A model generated the notes under the pieces. It was not told where the DNA came from. It saw only the letters and a list, made by a program, of their open reading frames with translations, and ran no database searches. Positions 9,412 to 17,663 of a stretch of DNA of 64,000 nt are shown in pieces. How positions within the stretch are numbered: the first letter of the stretch is position 1; each line of letters begins with the position of its first letter. The translations under genes were made by a program, and so were the position numbers. This DNA comes from Microcystis panniformis FACHB-1757 (GTDB lineage Bacteria; Cyanobacteriota; Cyanobacteriia; Cyanobacteriales; Microcystaceae): assembly GCF_001264245.1 (NCBI RefSeq), contig NZ_CP011339.1, positions 4,774,001-4,838,000 of the forward strand, written 5' to 3'.

Positions 9412-9547
9412 ATCAGAAGTTTCTCTACTGGTACTGATGGGCTAATAGATCAGATTAGCACTCTTCCACAATTAAGTCTGTGACCTGATGACAAACACGA
9501 TAATTTATGATAGGGGGAAAGGATTATAGTTTTCGGGAAAGCAAGGT

Positions 9548-10777
9548 ATGGATTTACAGAAATTCTTAGAAAAACTGCCCCAACAGTATCAGGATTGGGG
9601 ATCGCCTCTAATGTCGCCTATTTCCGAGCAATTAACCCTTTTAAGCGAAAAAACCGCCTCCTATCCCGATCGCAATCTCTTTCCCCTGCTCAATCTCGCC
9701 GTTGCCTGTCTGCAACCGGACGAGGTTTACTGTCAAGTGGGTTGTTTTCGTCGCGGTAGTTTAGTCGCCGCTTTCTGCAATAATAGCGATCGCTGCGGTT
9801 ATGGCGTAGAAGCTTTTTTTAAATACGATCCATCGGGAGAAAAGCTAACTATATTATCTGAGGATTTGGAGGATTTTCAACTATCAGAACAGATATTTTT
9901 AAGCGATCAAGAAACGGAAAACTTTTTCGATGATCTGGAAGAATTAAACAGTGAAGAAAAGCTGGGAGTTTATTACTACGATGCCGCCGAAGACTATCGC
10001 TCTCTCTTTATCTCCTTACTTTTAGCCAAAAAATTCTGGTCTGATTCCGCTTTAATTATGATCAATAAATGTCAGCATCCTGCTCTCCAACAGGCCATAA
10101 AAGATTTTATTAAAACCCATCCCCAAGCCCAGATAATTTTAGATGATCAAGTCGCTAATCACGGTTTGCTTGGTTTGAAAAATATTTGTTTATTAGCTTG
10201 GAATGCTCCCCCAGGGATAACAGCGCTAAAATCCCCGAAAAAACTGGTTTTAAATGTGGGTTGTGGCCCCTATAATCCCGAAGCTTTACCCAAACTATTC
10301 CGCGATGGTAATTGGCAAGAAATTCGCCTCGATATTAATACTGCTGTTAACCCCGATATTTTAGGAACGATTACCGATTTAAGTGCTGTTCCCGATAACT
10401 CCGTCGATGCGGTTTTTTCTAGTCATAATCTAGAACATATTTATCATTACGAAGTTCCCATCGCGCTGGAGGAATTTAAACGCATTCTTAAACCCGAAGG
10501 CTTTTTGATGATCGTGGTTCCCGATATGCAAACCGCCGCCGAATTTGTCGCTAGAGGCGATATGGAAAATGAACCTTTATATATTTCTCCCGGTGGTCCT
10601 GTGCGGGCTTTATGGATGTTTTACGGCATGGGAACAGAAGTCCCCGGAATGCCCTATATGGCTCATAAAACCGGTTTTACCTCCCAAAATCTCAACCAGA
10701 AATTACAAGAAGCAAATTTTGCCAGAGTCGAGGTAATTCGCACGGAATTTGAGTTAGTTGCTTTTGGGTATAAGTGA
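9548..10777 (+). CDS. Protein with C-terminal SAM-dependent methyltransferase domain
   Basis: 409 aa. The C-terminal half (about 235-400) is a class I methyltransferase: LVLNVGCGPYNPEALP (motif I), IRLDINTAVNPD, DAVFSSHNLEHIYHYE and FKRILKPEGFLMIVVPD. The N-terminal half (about 50-220) has its own Rossmann-like pattern (PDEVYCQVGCFRRGSLVAAF) without a clear SAM motif and may be a degenerate second domain. HNLEH-type enzymes often act in glycan or natural-product modification. The stop overlaps the convergent DMT transporter gene by 24 bp. Confidence 0.75.
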   Translation: MDLQKFLEKLPQQYQDWGSPLMSPISEQLTLLSEKTASYPDRNLFPLLNLAVACLQPDEVYCQVGCFRRGSLVAAFCNNSDRCGYGVEAFFKYDPSGEKLTILSEDLEDFQLSEQIFLSDQETENFFDDLEELNSEEKLGVYYYDAAEDYRSLFISLLLAKKFWSDSALIMINKCQHPALQQAIKDFIKTHPQAQIILDDQVANHGLLGLKNICLLAWNAPPGITALKSPKKLVLNVGCGPYNPEALPKLFRDGNWQEIRLDINTAVNPDILGTITDLSAVPDNSVDAVFSSHNLEHIYHYEVPIALEEFKRILKPEGFLMIVVPDMQTAAEFVARGDMENEPLYISPGGPVRALWMFYGMGTEVPGMPYMAHKTGFTSQNLNQKLQEANFARVEVIRTEFELVAFGYK

Positions 10778-11740
10778 GGAAAGATTAGCAAAAATTGCCC
10801 GCAATTGTGGGGCGATTCTTTCCCTTTGATTGATTAAATAAATACTAACGAGGGTTAAAGATACCCCCGCCCATTGCAATATGCTTAACATCTCACCGAG
10901 GAATAAATTCCCGAAAGTGAGGGCAAAAACCGGAGTTAAAAAAGTTAAAGAACTTAAACTGGTTAAATTGCCCTTGGCGGCTAAATAAAAGAATACTCCA
11001 TAGGCGATTGCACTACCAAAAATAGTGGCATAACTTAAAGCTAACCAACCATTTAAATCTACATTTTGCCATTGATGGGATTCGGTGAAACCTGAAGCTA
11101 AAAATAGCGGCAATCCTCCTAAAATCATGTGCCATCCGGTGGCGCTGACGGGATCCGCATGACGACAGACAAACCGGATTAACACTGTTCCCACCGCCAT
11201 GGATAGGGAAGCCAAAAGCATGAGCATTTCGCCGCTATTTAGTAATTCCTGCCAGCTAAAGTCAATATTTACCGCTTTTTGTCCAAAAAAGTCATAAAAC
11301 CATTGATCGGGCAAGCCAATTAAACTAATTCCCCCAATTCCTAAACCCAATCCCAACCATCCCCAGACACCGATAACTTCTTTAAATAGCCAACTGGACA
11401 TTAAAGCCACCGCTAGGGGTTGGGAGTCAATAATTACCGATCCTAACCCTGCCCCGGTGCGATTTAATCCCAATGCCAGAAAACTTTGAAAAAGAGTGCC
11501 ATCCATGAGAGCAAAAAGGGCAATCCATAACCATGCTTGCAGGGTTTTGGGCTGAGGACGACCTAAAAACCAAGCTACCATTAAAACTAACATTCCGGCG
11601 GGAACCAGGCGAATTGCCGCCATAAATAGGGGGGTGGTGTGGGGGATAACACCCTTCATCGCTACCATCGCTGTTCCCCAGAGAAAAAACGGTGAGATAA
11701 GTAAGAGGGGCGAGGATTTCTTTAAATCTAGGTTTTCCAT
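10754..11740 (-). CDS. DMT-superfamily transporter (two EamA domains)
   Basis: 328 aa with ten hydrophobic segments in two EamA halves; the first contains FFLWGTAMVAMKGVIPHT and LVPAGMLVLMVAWF, the second LASLSMAVGTVLIRFV and PVFALTFGNLFLGEML. Such proteins export metabolites or amino acids through the cytoplasmic membrane. The start codon ATG (11738-11740) lies only 5 bp from the left edge of a family A MITE, so the bases upstream on the minus strand (CTACTTACCT) come from the element and show no Shine-Dalgarno sequence. Translation may be reduced or may start further in. Confidence 0.85.
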   Translation of the reverse strand: MENLDLKKSSPLLLISPFFLWGTAMVAMKGVIPHTTPLFMAAIRLVPAGMLVLMVAWFLGRPQPKTLQAWLWIALFALMDGTLFQSFLALGLNRTGAGLGSVIIDSQPLAVALMSSWLFKEVIGVWGWLGLGLGIGGISLIGLPDQWFYDFFGQKAVNIDFSWQELLNSGEMLMLLASLSMAVGTVLIRFVCRHADPVSATGWHMILGGLPLFLASGFTESHQWQNVDLNGWLALSYATIFGSAIAYGVFFYLAAKGNLTSLSSLTFLTPVFALTFGNLFLGEMLSILQWAGVSLTLVSIYLINQRERIAPQLRAIFANLSSLIPKSN

Positions 11741-11745
11741 AGGTA

Positions 11746-11991
11746 AGTAGCTGGTTATAATTAAATTAAAAATGGATTTTAGGTTCGATCCCCCCTGCCC
11801 CCCTTGATAAGGGGGGAAGCCGAAGGCGGGGGGATCCCCCTTGATAAGGGGGGAAGCCGAAGGCGGGGGATCCCCCTTGATAAGGGGGTGCCGATCCCCC
11901 CTTAATCCCCCCTTAATAAGGGGGGTGCCGATCCCCCCTTAATCCCCCCTTAATAAGGGGGGCATCTGATAACTTTTAACGCCTACCTACT
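11746..11991 (+). mobile_element. MITE family A copy 3, abutting a start codon
   Basis: TA at 11744-11745 and 11992-11993 flanks AGTAGCTGGTTATAATTAA ... CTTTTAACGCCTACCTACT. The core mixes CCCCCTTGATAAGGGGG hairpins with GAAGCCGAAGGCGGGGGATC spacers. It occupies most of the gap between the AI-2E gene and the DMT transporter gene. Confidence 0.9.
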
Positions 11992-12055
11992 TAGCGATCG
12001 AGTTTTGTAGATAACAAATTTCTCTAATTGTATAGTAGAGACTGGGGATCAGCCC

Positions 12056-13099
12056 TTAATTCTCTTGACTTTCTTCTAACTGATTTTCCTCTAAAGCTGT
12101 TATTGGTTTTTCTTCCCCGTAACTGATCCAGATCGCAATCATTCCGGCGATAGGAATGGAGAGAAAAACCCCTAATAATCCCGCAATTCTTTCGCCGATA
12201 AAGAGAGATAAAAACAAAATTACTGGGTTTAATTCTAGGGCATTGCCCATAACTTTAGGGCGAATAATATTATCTTGAATTTGCACCAAGACAACACAGA
12301 CAATAAAAGCTTTAACGGCAATTGCTAGTCCCTGGGAGGTAAAAGTCAAGATAGTTACTAACAAAATGCCCAGGGTTGCCCCGATACCCGGGATAGCATC
12401 AATAACACCGAGAATACCCGCTAAAATTAGCCCGTATTTGATTCCTAATAGGGAAAAACTCAAGAAACTCGTCACCGATAAAAAGAGCATTAACAACAGT
12501 TGCCCGCGAATAAATCCCAGAAAACTTTGTCGAAAAGACTTGGCAAAACGCTCCCGGTATGCTGGGGGGAGAAGTTGCAAAAAACCTCGCCAAAGTTTAT
12601 CACCATCGATGAGCATATAAACACTGATCACCGCCCCGAAAATGCCCGTAAAGACACTGGAAAAAACTCCCTGTACGAGCGATAAACCTGTGGCTAAACC
12701 GGTTTGTAAGCTTCCCACCATTTTATTCAAATCTAACCGATCGAGAAAGTCTTGAAAGGGTAAAAAATCTTTTTGACTAAGGGCATCGGTAAGATTGAAT
12801 AGTAGTCCTCTCCCCTGATTAACCGCTTCTAATCCTATGCCTGTGACTAATCTAAATAGGAGGATAAAAGCTGCTAGGGTGGTAATAGCAATGGCTAGTC
12901 CTCTCGGTAGATAACGGGATAACCAAACCACAGGATAATTTAATAGGGCGGCCAGAATCGCTGAACCAGTAAAAATAGCGATCATCCCGTAGAAATAGTT
13001 AATTAAGATAATTAGACTCCAGCCACAGCCAAATAATAATAGATAGCGCACTAGAATCGAGTTATTCAGAGTTTTCCAAAAGGAGCTAGAAGGGGGCAT
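12056..13099 (-). CDS. AI-2E family transporter (PerM-like)
   Basis: 347 aa. The pattern is typical of the AI-2E/PerM family: an N-terminal pair of helices, a central GIFGAVISVYMLIDGDKLW segment, GFIRGQLLLMLFLSVTSF, GVIDAIPGIGATLGILLV and the signature QIQDNIIRPKVMGNALELNPVI near the end. Family members act as efflux or ion exchangers; a quorum-signal role is not implied. It lies 29 bp from the aroE stop on the same strand and may be co-transcribed with it. Confidence 0.88.
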   Translation of the reverse strand: MPPSSSFWKTLNNSILVRYLLLFGCGWSLIILINYFYGMIAIFTGSAILAALLNYPVVWLSRYLPRGLAIAITTLAAFILLFRLVTGIGLEAVNQGRGLLFNLTDALSQKDFLPFQDFLDRLDLNKMVGSLQTGLATGLSLVQGVFSSVFTGIFGAVISVYMLIDGDKLWRGFLQLLPPAYRERFAKSFRQSFLGFIRGQLLLMLFLSVTSFLSFSLLGIKYGLILAGILGVIDAIPGIGATLGILLVTILTFTSQGLAIAVKAFIVCVVLVQIQDNIIRPKVMGNALELNPVILFLSLFIGERIAGLLGVFLSIPIAGMIAIWISYGEEKPITALEENQLEESQEN

Positions 13100-13128
13100 A
13101 AATCAAGCCAGAAATAGGATTTTAACAT

Positions 13129-13989
13129 TTAGAATTGTTTTAACAAAGCTTCCCGCATGACCGAGACGGGGACGGGTTGACCTAACCAGATTTCTAGTGC
13201 GATCGCTCCCTGATTAACTAACATTTCTAACCCATCAATAATTCTTATCCCTCTAGTCTGGGCTAACCGGAGAAATTTGGTCGGCCGGGGATTATAAATT
13301 AGATCGTATACGATCGCCGATGGGGGTAAAAGATCTAATAATTCTAACTCTATTGGGGATTGTTCGCCCTGGGGGGACATTCCGATGGGGGTAGAATTAA
13401 TCAGGAGTTCTGTGATGGATAGCAGCCCCTCTAATTCGTCCCAGCCATGCACTTCTAGGAGGTCATAGAGGCTGGTATTCGCCCAACTTTCTTTAAAAGG
13501 ATCTAATTTCTTTTGATTGCGTCCTACCACATGAATTTCGCCACAGCCCAACTGGGCGCAAGCCACCACTACCGCCCGGGCAGCGCCGCCATTGCCCAAA
13601 ATAACTGGATTCACCTGACTCCAATCTTTGTCAAGGGATTTCAAGGGTGCGAGAAAGCCATCCACATCGGTATTTGTTCCCTGCCAGCCGGTTTCCGTGC
13701 GCCAGACGGTATTAACTGCGCCTACTAGCCTGGCTTTCTCGGTAATTTGCGATAATAAGGGAATAATTGCTAATTTATGGGGAATCGTGACGCTAAAACC
13801 CTGTAGATCGATGGCGGACAAACCAGCGATCGCATCTGTCAAATTTTCCGGGGCGATCGGGAGGGGAAGATAGACATAATTTAGCCCCAAGGCATCGATA
13901 GCGGCATTGTGCATGAGGGGAGAAAGAGTATGGCCGATGGGATCGCCGATTACGCCTAATAACTTGGTTTTTCCGTTAATAATGGTCAT
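13129..13989 (-). CDS. aroE: Shikimate dehydrogenase
   Basis: The ATG at 13987-13989 gives 286 aa and removes a 16-residue unlikely leader of the longer frame. Motifs: VIGDPIGHTLSPLMHNAA (shikimate binding), VTIPHK with the catalytic Lys, NTDVDGF with the catalytic Asp, and the NADP-binding loop LGNGGAARAV. It reduces 3-dehydroshikimate in the cytoplasm for aromatic amino-acid synthesis. A strong terminator of the upstream gene ends at its start codon, so it needs its own promoter or read-through. Confidence 0.95.
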   Translation of the reverse strand: MTIINGKTKLLGVIGDPIGHTLSPLMHNAAIDALGLNYVYLPLPIAPENLTDAIAGLSAIDLQGFSVTIPHKLAIIPLLSQITEKARLVGAVNTVWRTETGWQGTNTDVDGFLAPLKSLDKDWSQVNPVILGNGGAARAVVVACAQLGCGEIHVVGRNQKKLDPFKESWANTSLYDLLEVHGWDELEGLLSITELLINSTPIGMSPQGEQSPIELELLDLLPPSAIVYDLIYNPRPTKFLRLAQTRGIRIIDGLEMLVNQGAIALEIWLGQPVPVSVMREALLKQF

Positions 13990-14012
13990 AAAAAAGGTGG
14001 GCTTTCCCCACC
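13990..14012 (-). terminator. Rho-independent terminator of the 125-aa gene upstream of aroE
   Basis: On the minus strand GGTGGG(G)-AAAG-CCCACC is followed by TTTTTT. The T-run ends directly at the aroE start codon, so it separates the two minus-strand genes tightly. Confidence 0.75.
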
Positions 14013-14053
14013 AAAGTTTAATCTTAAGGGTAGCCAATGCTCCCCTTACTATA

Positions 14054-14431
14054 CTATTTCTTGATTTCGCGGGCCATTTTCAGGAAAGGATTGATATTGT
14101 CATCGTTAGCGCGACGAACGTTATCATTAGCACCATTAGCCTTACTATTAGCCTCGGAAGTGGCCGATTTTGCCACAATACCGTTATCGGTGACTTTGCT
14201 GACTTCCATAGAAGAAATCTGTTTAATCGATTCGCCACCCTTTTTATTCGAGGCAGTTTTCGGGAAAGTACGTCGGATCGTGATCGGTGTCCGCATAAAG
14301 TCGATATTACCGAGAGTTTTAGCGTCATCGGGTTCCAAGTAAAAAGCCTCTTTCGGTTCCGGTGCGCTCATATCCATCGGTTCATCGACGTATTTCGTCT
14401 TATTGCCAAACAGGCCAAAGAATCCAGCCAT
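14054..14431 (-). CDS. Conserved cyanobacterial hypothetical protein, 125 aa
   Basis: The N-terminus MAGFFGLFGNKTKYVDEP is followed by FYLEPDDAKTLGNIDFMRT and IRRTFPKT, which I recognise as a conserved cyanobacterial small-protein pattern without known function. The C-terminal third is low complexity (SATSEANSKANGANDN) and probably disordered. An ATG at 14431 preceded by GGAGAG supports the start. It has its own terminator at 13990-14012. No membrane segment or signal peptide is present. Confidence 0.7.
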   Translation of the reverse strand: MAGFFGLFGNKTKYVDEPMDMSAPEPKEAFYLEPDDAKTLGNIDFMRTPITIRRTFPKTASNKKGGESIKQISSMEVSKVTDNGIVAKSATSEANSKANGANDNVRRANDDNINPFLKMAREIKK

Positions 14432-14520
14432 TTTCTCGCTCTCCTAAATAAATATATTTACCATAAATTGCTGCTCATTGTTAAATAATATCAATATTTA
14501 TGACAAAAAGCCAGGTAGGG

Positions 14521-14725
14521 TGTGCTGAATAAGTCTGTTGGTGGGGTTAGTAGCCGGTCATCAGGAGACAGGAGACAGGAGACTCCGAGACAGGAGACTC
14601 CGAGACGGGAGACAGGAGTCAGTATTCAGGAGTCAGTATTCAGGAGTCAGTATTCAGGAGTCAGGAGATTATTTTTATTTATTATCCCCACACCCCACAC
14701 CCCACACCCTACACCCCACACCCCA
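14521..14725. repeat. Composite simple-repeat block (GGAGACAGGAGACTCC-type plus CACCCCA-type)
   Basis: It begins with GTGCTGAATAAG, an end resembling family E elements, followed by repeats of gagacaggagactcc and cagtattcaggagt. An AT stretch (attatttttatttatta) and tandem caccccacaccc follow. The same order recurs at 28268-28383 and 51545-51644, so this is a dispersed composite repeat and not unrelated low complexity. Confidence 0.7.
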
Positions 14726-14726
14726 A

Positions 14727-15722
14727 TCAACGCTGTTCTAACCTACGACTGGCTAGGGACATAGAATAACAGAAAATCCAGTAAATAAAAGCCAAAAATA
14801 GATAAACCTCTGGATAATCGCCGATAAATTTCGGATTAGCCAAAACCGATCCTGCCATACCCAGGAGATCCACCAGTCCCACGATCGCCAGTAGAGAAGT
14901 ATCCTTAAATAAACTGATAAATTGACCAACAATAGCGGGAATGACCGCTTTTAAAGCTTGGGGTAGAACGATCAATAATAAAACGAAAATCGGTTTTAAA
15001 CCCAAAGCTCTGGCCGCTTCAATTTGACCTTTGGGAATCGCTTGTAAACCACCCCGGACATTTTCGGCCAGATAGGCTGCTGCAAAAAGGGTAAATCCGG
15101 CGATCGCTCTGATCACCCGTTCCGGTCTCGTCCCGGCGGGTAAAATTAAAGGTAACATCACCTGGGCCATGAATAAAATTCCCAACAAAGGTAAACCGCG
15201 CAATAATTCGATATAACCAATAGATAGCCAACGAATTGCTGGTAATTCACTCTGTCTCCCTAGGGCCAATAATACTCCCAAGGGGAAAGATAAAATCATA
15301 CTTGCGATCGCTACTAATAAAGTTAAGATTAAACCACTGAGATCATCGAGGGGAATTGCCTTTAAAAATAATCCCCCCAATAGTAACCAAGCAATTAAAG
15401 GTAAAGTCAATAACCAAATCAATCCCCACCAGCGTTGGAGAAAAGCGGGACAATCGGGGAAGCGACCCCGGTTTAATTGCCAAGAAAACAGCGATAAAGC
15501 CGCAATTATCGTTAAAATCAGCCAAATTCGCCATATTGACTGCTCTGGATAACGACCGACCACAAATAAACCGAGATTTTCCGTCACTACAGCCCATTTT
15601 GCCTGAGTTATCGCCCAATCGAGAAAACTTAAGCCACCCCAGAGGCTGAGAAATAGACCCGCAAGGGTTAAGATGACGTTGTACCAAGTGTTAAAGAGAT
15701 TTTTTCTTAACCAGAGTCCCAT
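14727..15722 (-). CDS. Polar amino-acid ABC transporter permease (HisM/NatH/BztC-like)
   Basis: 331 aa. The C-terminal 200 residues form the His/Glu/Gln permease domain (LTLLVAIASMILSFPLGVLLALGRQS, ELLRGLPLLGILF), with the coupling EAA-type loop AENVRGGLQAIPKGQIEAARALGL. The long N-terminal part with extra helices resembles the cyanobacterial NatG/NatH and BztB/BztC permeases. It should form the membrane part of an amino-acid importer, but the partner permease, ATPase and binding protein are not adjacent in this window. Confidence 0.85.
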   Translation of the reverse strand: MGLWLRKNLFNTWYNVILTLAGLFLSLWGGLSFLDWAITQAKWAVVTENLGLFVVGRYPEQSIWRIWLILTIIAALSLFSWQLNRGRFPDCPAFLQRWWGLIWLLTLPLIAWLLLGGLFLKAIPLDDLSGLILTLLVAIASMILSFPLGVLLALGRQSELPAIRWLSIGYIELLRGLPLLGILFMAQVMLPLILPAGTRPERVIRAIAGFTLFAAAYLAENVRGGLQAIPKGQIEAARALGLKPIFVLLLIVLPQALKAVIPAIVGQFISLFKDTSLLAIVGLVDLLGMAGSVLANPKFIGDYPEVYLFLAFIYWIFCYSMSLASRRLEQR

Positions 15723-15751
15723 AAAATTCCCTAACCTCCACAGTGGTGATC

Positions 15752-15772
15752 ATTGTACTTTTTCAGTACAAT
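15752..15772. other. Small perfect hairpin upstream of the ABC permease gene
   Basis: ATTGTAC-tttttca-GTACAAT is a 7-bp perfect stem located 30 bp before the permease start. It could be an operator; no family can be named. Confidence 0.35.
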
Positions 15773-15779
15773 GGTGCTA

Positions 15780-15897
15780 AGTAGGAAGGCACAATTATTT
15801 GTAGGATGGGTTAACGGTAGCGTAACCCATGCGGGCGTTGGGTTTCATGCTTCAACCCAACCTACGTTCATCTTATATTTAATTCCACCCACCCACT
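15780..15897 (+). mobile_element. MITE family D, complete copy
   Basis: 118 bp between TA dinucleotides (15778-15779 and 15898-15899). The left end AGTAGGAAGGCACAATTATT and the inverted right end AGTGGGTGGGTGGAATTAAA are imperfect inverted repeats. The interior has a hairpin of GGGTTAACGGTAGCGTAACCC and a second near-palindrome around GGGTTTCATGCTTCAACCC. A related copy is at 1003. Confidence 0.75.
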
Positions 15898-15927
15898 TAT
15901 TAGAAAAATTCAGACTGATTTTCGACC

Positions 15928-16443
15928 ATGAACAGTTGCATTTTAATGGCTAAAATTGTCCGTCGTCCCGAATTACGTTATACCCAAGATAATCAAACTC
16001 CCTACGCTCAAATGTTAGTCGAGTTTTCTCCCAATCGTGCCGAGGCAACCCCGGCTAATTTAAGGGCCGTAGCTTGGGGAAATTTGGCCTCAGAAGTCGC
16101 TCAGAACTATAATGAAGGCGATCGGGTAATTTTGGAAGGTCGTCTCTCCATGCAGACGATCGATCGTCCCGAAGGTTTTAAGGAAAAACGGGCCGAATTA
16201 GTCATTAGTCATCTCTATCATCTTGACGGCAGCATGAGTAGCGGTGAAATGACGGCCCCGACTCCAGAAAAAGTCGTGCCAATCAATACCCACAAATCGA
16301 ATAAAACCCCGGTGGAAAAACCCGTCGCACCTGTCTCCACTGGGGACTTTGAATACGACGCATCCTATGAACTTTCTAATCCTTCCGCTTGGCAACCCAG
16401 CGACACATCGGTGGAGGAAAATTTAGACGATATTCCTTTCTAA
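15928..16443 (+). CDS. SSB-family OB-fold protein (Ycf41-like)
   Basis: 171 aa. The N-terminus MNSCILMAKIVRRPELRYT with DNQTPYAQMLVEF and the central GNLASEVAQNYNEGDRVILEGRL is an OB-fold as in single-strand DNA-binding proteins. The C-terminus ends in DDIPF, the acidic tip that recruits SSB partners. The MNSCxLMA start is that of the cyanobacterial Ycf41/slr1034-type paralogue rather than of the main SSB. It probably binds ssDNA; its special role is not known to me. It begins 31 bp after a family D MITE. Confidence 0.8.
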   Translation: MNSCILMAKIVRRPELRYTQDNQTPYAQMLVEFSPNRAEATPANLRAVAWGNLASEVAQNYNEGDRVILEGRLSMQTIDRPEGFKEKRAELVISHLYHLDGSMSSGEMTAPTPEKVVPINTHKSNKTPVEKPVAPVSTGDFEYDASYELSNPSAWQPSDTSVEENLDDIPF

Positions 16444-16462
16444 GTACCCCGACAGAATTAAT

Positions 16463-16594
16463 GGCTCTTCTCGATTTTGTCTGATAATTTTTGCCTATGG
16501 AATCGTGAAATGCTTATCGGGCAAGACTTTAAGCGCTATTTGGCGGATATTCTATCAGTATAGACCTCGTTTCCACACAGAAACCAGAAGAGCC
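16463..16594 (+). mobile_element. MITE family B (ISL3-like ends), copy 1
   Basis: 132 bp with inverted ends GGCTCTTCT / AGAAGAGCC. The interior is shared with the copies at 20373, 24449, 24589, 51723 and 53530 (TTTTTGCCTATGGAATCGTG, CCTCGTTTCCACACAGAAAC). No flanking direct repeat is visible at this copy. Confidence 0.85.
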
Positions 16595-16606
16595 AGTTCT
16601 TGCCTT

Positions 16607-16825
16607 CTAACCCCCTAACTCCCCACCATTGATACTTTTCTTTTGTTGAACGTAGCTCTGAAAATCGGCGAGGGTCAGTTCATCTAACCACTGGTGTCGC
16701 TCGGCGGTGTAATCGCCATGGCCGACTTCCAATTGTTGCAGGAAGCGGAGCATTCCCACCACCCCCAAAGAGTCAACTAAAGCTTGATATCCTTGTTTTC
16801 TCAGTTCAGCTAATTTCATTGCCAT
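16607..16825 (-). CDS. Small conserved hypothetical protein (72 aa), next to a PIN-domain fragment
   Basis: MAMKLAELRKQGYQALVDSL starts a pattern (LGVVGMLRFLQQLEVGHGDYTAERHQWL) that I recognise from short cyanobacterial proteins of unknown function. Its start overlaps the end of the PIN fragment by 20 bp, which suggests translational coupling and a possible role as partner in a toxin-antitoxin module. No DNA-binding motif is obvious. The ORF is complete, unlike its partner. Confidence 0.6.
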   Translation of the reverse strand: MAMKLAELRKQGYQALVDSLGVVGMLRFLQQLEVGHGDYTAERHQWLDELTLADFQSYVQQKKSINGGELGG

Positions 16826-17021
16826 CCTCCTGTAAAGTCGCCATCAACCAAATCACGGGATTCTCTACCGTTACGTTAATTGAATCTCTATATTGTTGAG
16901 CTTTTCGCAGCAGCCTGTCATCGGTGGTCAGGAAAATATCAGCGCCCCCCGCTTCAGCAAAAGCCAGATGTAAGGCATCATAAAACTTAAAACCCAGTTG
17001 GGAGGTACGAAGTAGGGGCAA
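16806..17021 (-). pseudogene. PIN-domain toxin fragment (VapC-like, N-terminus lost)
   Basis: Only the C-terminal half of a PIN domain remains: LGFKFYDALHLAFAEAGGADIFLTTDDRLLRKA carries the D..H.A and TTDD acidic cluster. The expected N-terminal half with the first catalytic Asp is absent. The frame enters a 28-bp perfect palindrome at 17012-17039 and has no credible start, only a TTG inside the palindrome. A deletion at the palindrome probably removed the N-terminus, so RNase activity is unlikely. Confidence 0.65.
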
Positions 17022-17039
17022 TTCATGAATTGCCCCTAC
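17012..17039. repeat. 28-bp perfect palindrome
   Basis: GTAGGGGCAATTCATGAATT followed by GCCCCTAC reads the same on both strands. It lies exactly at the joint between a truncated PIN gene and a small antitoxin-like ORF. GTAGGGGC also begins hairpins near 35549 and 44860, so it belongs to a REP-like series. Confidence 0.9.
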
Positions 17040-17196
17040 TGGCGATGGGCCTTTCCCTCGATACCATCCAACGGGCAGCTTCTACAGTAGCTTCTTGCCA
17101 AAATTCGGCATCAGTAGCAGCTATATCTGAATAATCGATATCAGAATCTTTCATCTGACCAAGGATCTTTAATTGTTCCTCTCTCGACATACTCAT
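17023..17196 (-). CDS. Short antitoxin-like ORF (57 aa), 3' end inside a palindrome
   Basis: The frame runs from ATG 17194-17196 (a second ATG follows two codons later) to a TGA inside the 28-bp palindrome. The protein begins MSMSREEQLKILGQMKDSD and continues DIDYSDIAATDAEFWQEATVEAARWM. The QMKDxDIDxSDIxxxDxEFW pattern is common in CopG/BrnA-like antitoxins. The last residues are supplied by the palindrome, so the gene may be truncated. A family A MITE starts 130 bp upstream on the other side of a short gap. Confidence 0.5.
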   Translation of the reverse strand: MSMSREEQLKILGQMKDSDIDYSDIAATDAEFWQEATVEAARWMVSRERPIASRGNS

Positions 17197-17212
17197 AGTA
17201 AATAATCACCTA

Positions 17213-17327
17213 AGTAGGTAGGCGTTAAAAATCATCAGATCCCCCCGCCTATCGGCACCCCCCTTATCAAGGGGGCAGGGGGGATCGAACCTAAAATCCA
17301 TTTTTAATTTAATTATAACCAGCTACT
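17213..17327 (-). mobile_element. MITE family A copy 4 (inverted, short)
   Basis: TA at 17211-17212 and 17328-17329. In this orientation it reads AGTAGGTAGGCGTTAAAAAT ... TTAATTATAACCAGCTACT. The core has about one full hairpin unit. Confidence 0.9.
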
Positions 17328-17339
17328 TAACAATGTTAG

Positions 17340-17663
17340 CGAAATTTTGAACCCTATTACCGAATCTGACACACCGCGCCACAATCCCTCACGGAAGGCG
17401 ATAGGTCGCCTGAGAAGCAGTAAAACAGGGGAAAATACCTGAGACTCCTTCCCCTATGAATCCCTAAGCTAGGGAGAAGAATATAAAGATTTATTAAATT
17501 GTAGCTTAGGATACAGTTGTGGGGGGAGTGTGTGCGATCAAACGCCCCCTCGTCCTCTCCCATGTGTCGAGAGATCCGATTCTGATCAATCTGTACCCAA
17601 CCCATGTCAGAATTTTACGGGTGTAGAACAATAAAAAGTTCAGGTATATACCCCAAAATAGTC
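17340..17663. other. Intergenic stretch with several stem-loops; possible structured RNA
   Basis: No convincing ORF. It contains TCCCTA-agc-TAGGGA (17460-17474), GGCGAT/GTCGCC around 17396-17411, a GGGGG...CCCCC pairing around 17521-17549 and CTCTC...GAGAG around 17557-17574. The density of helices and the higher G+C than ordinary spacers would fit a structured RNA, but I cannot match a named family. Confidence 0.3.

Noticed and set aside
17357..17605. 82-aa minus-strand ORF
   Set aside because: No conserved pattern, and it overlaps several stem-loops; more likely non-coding.
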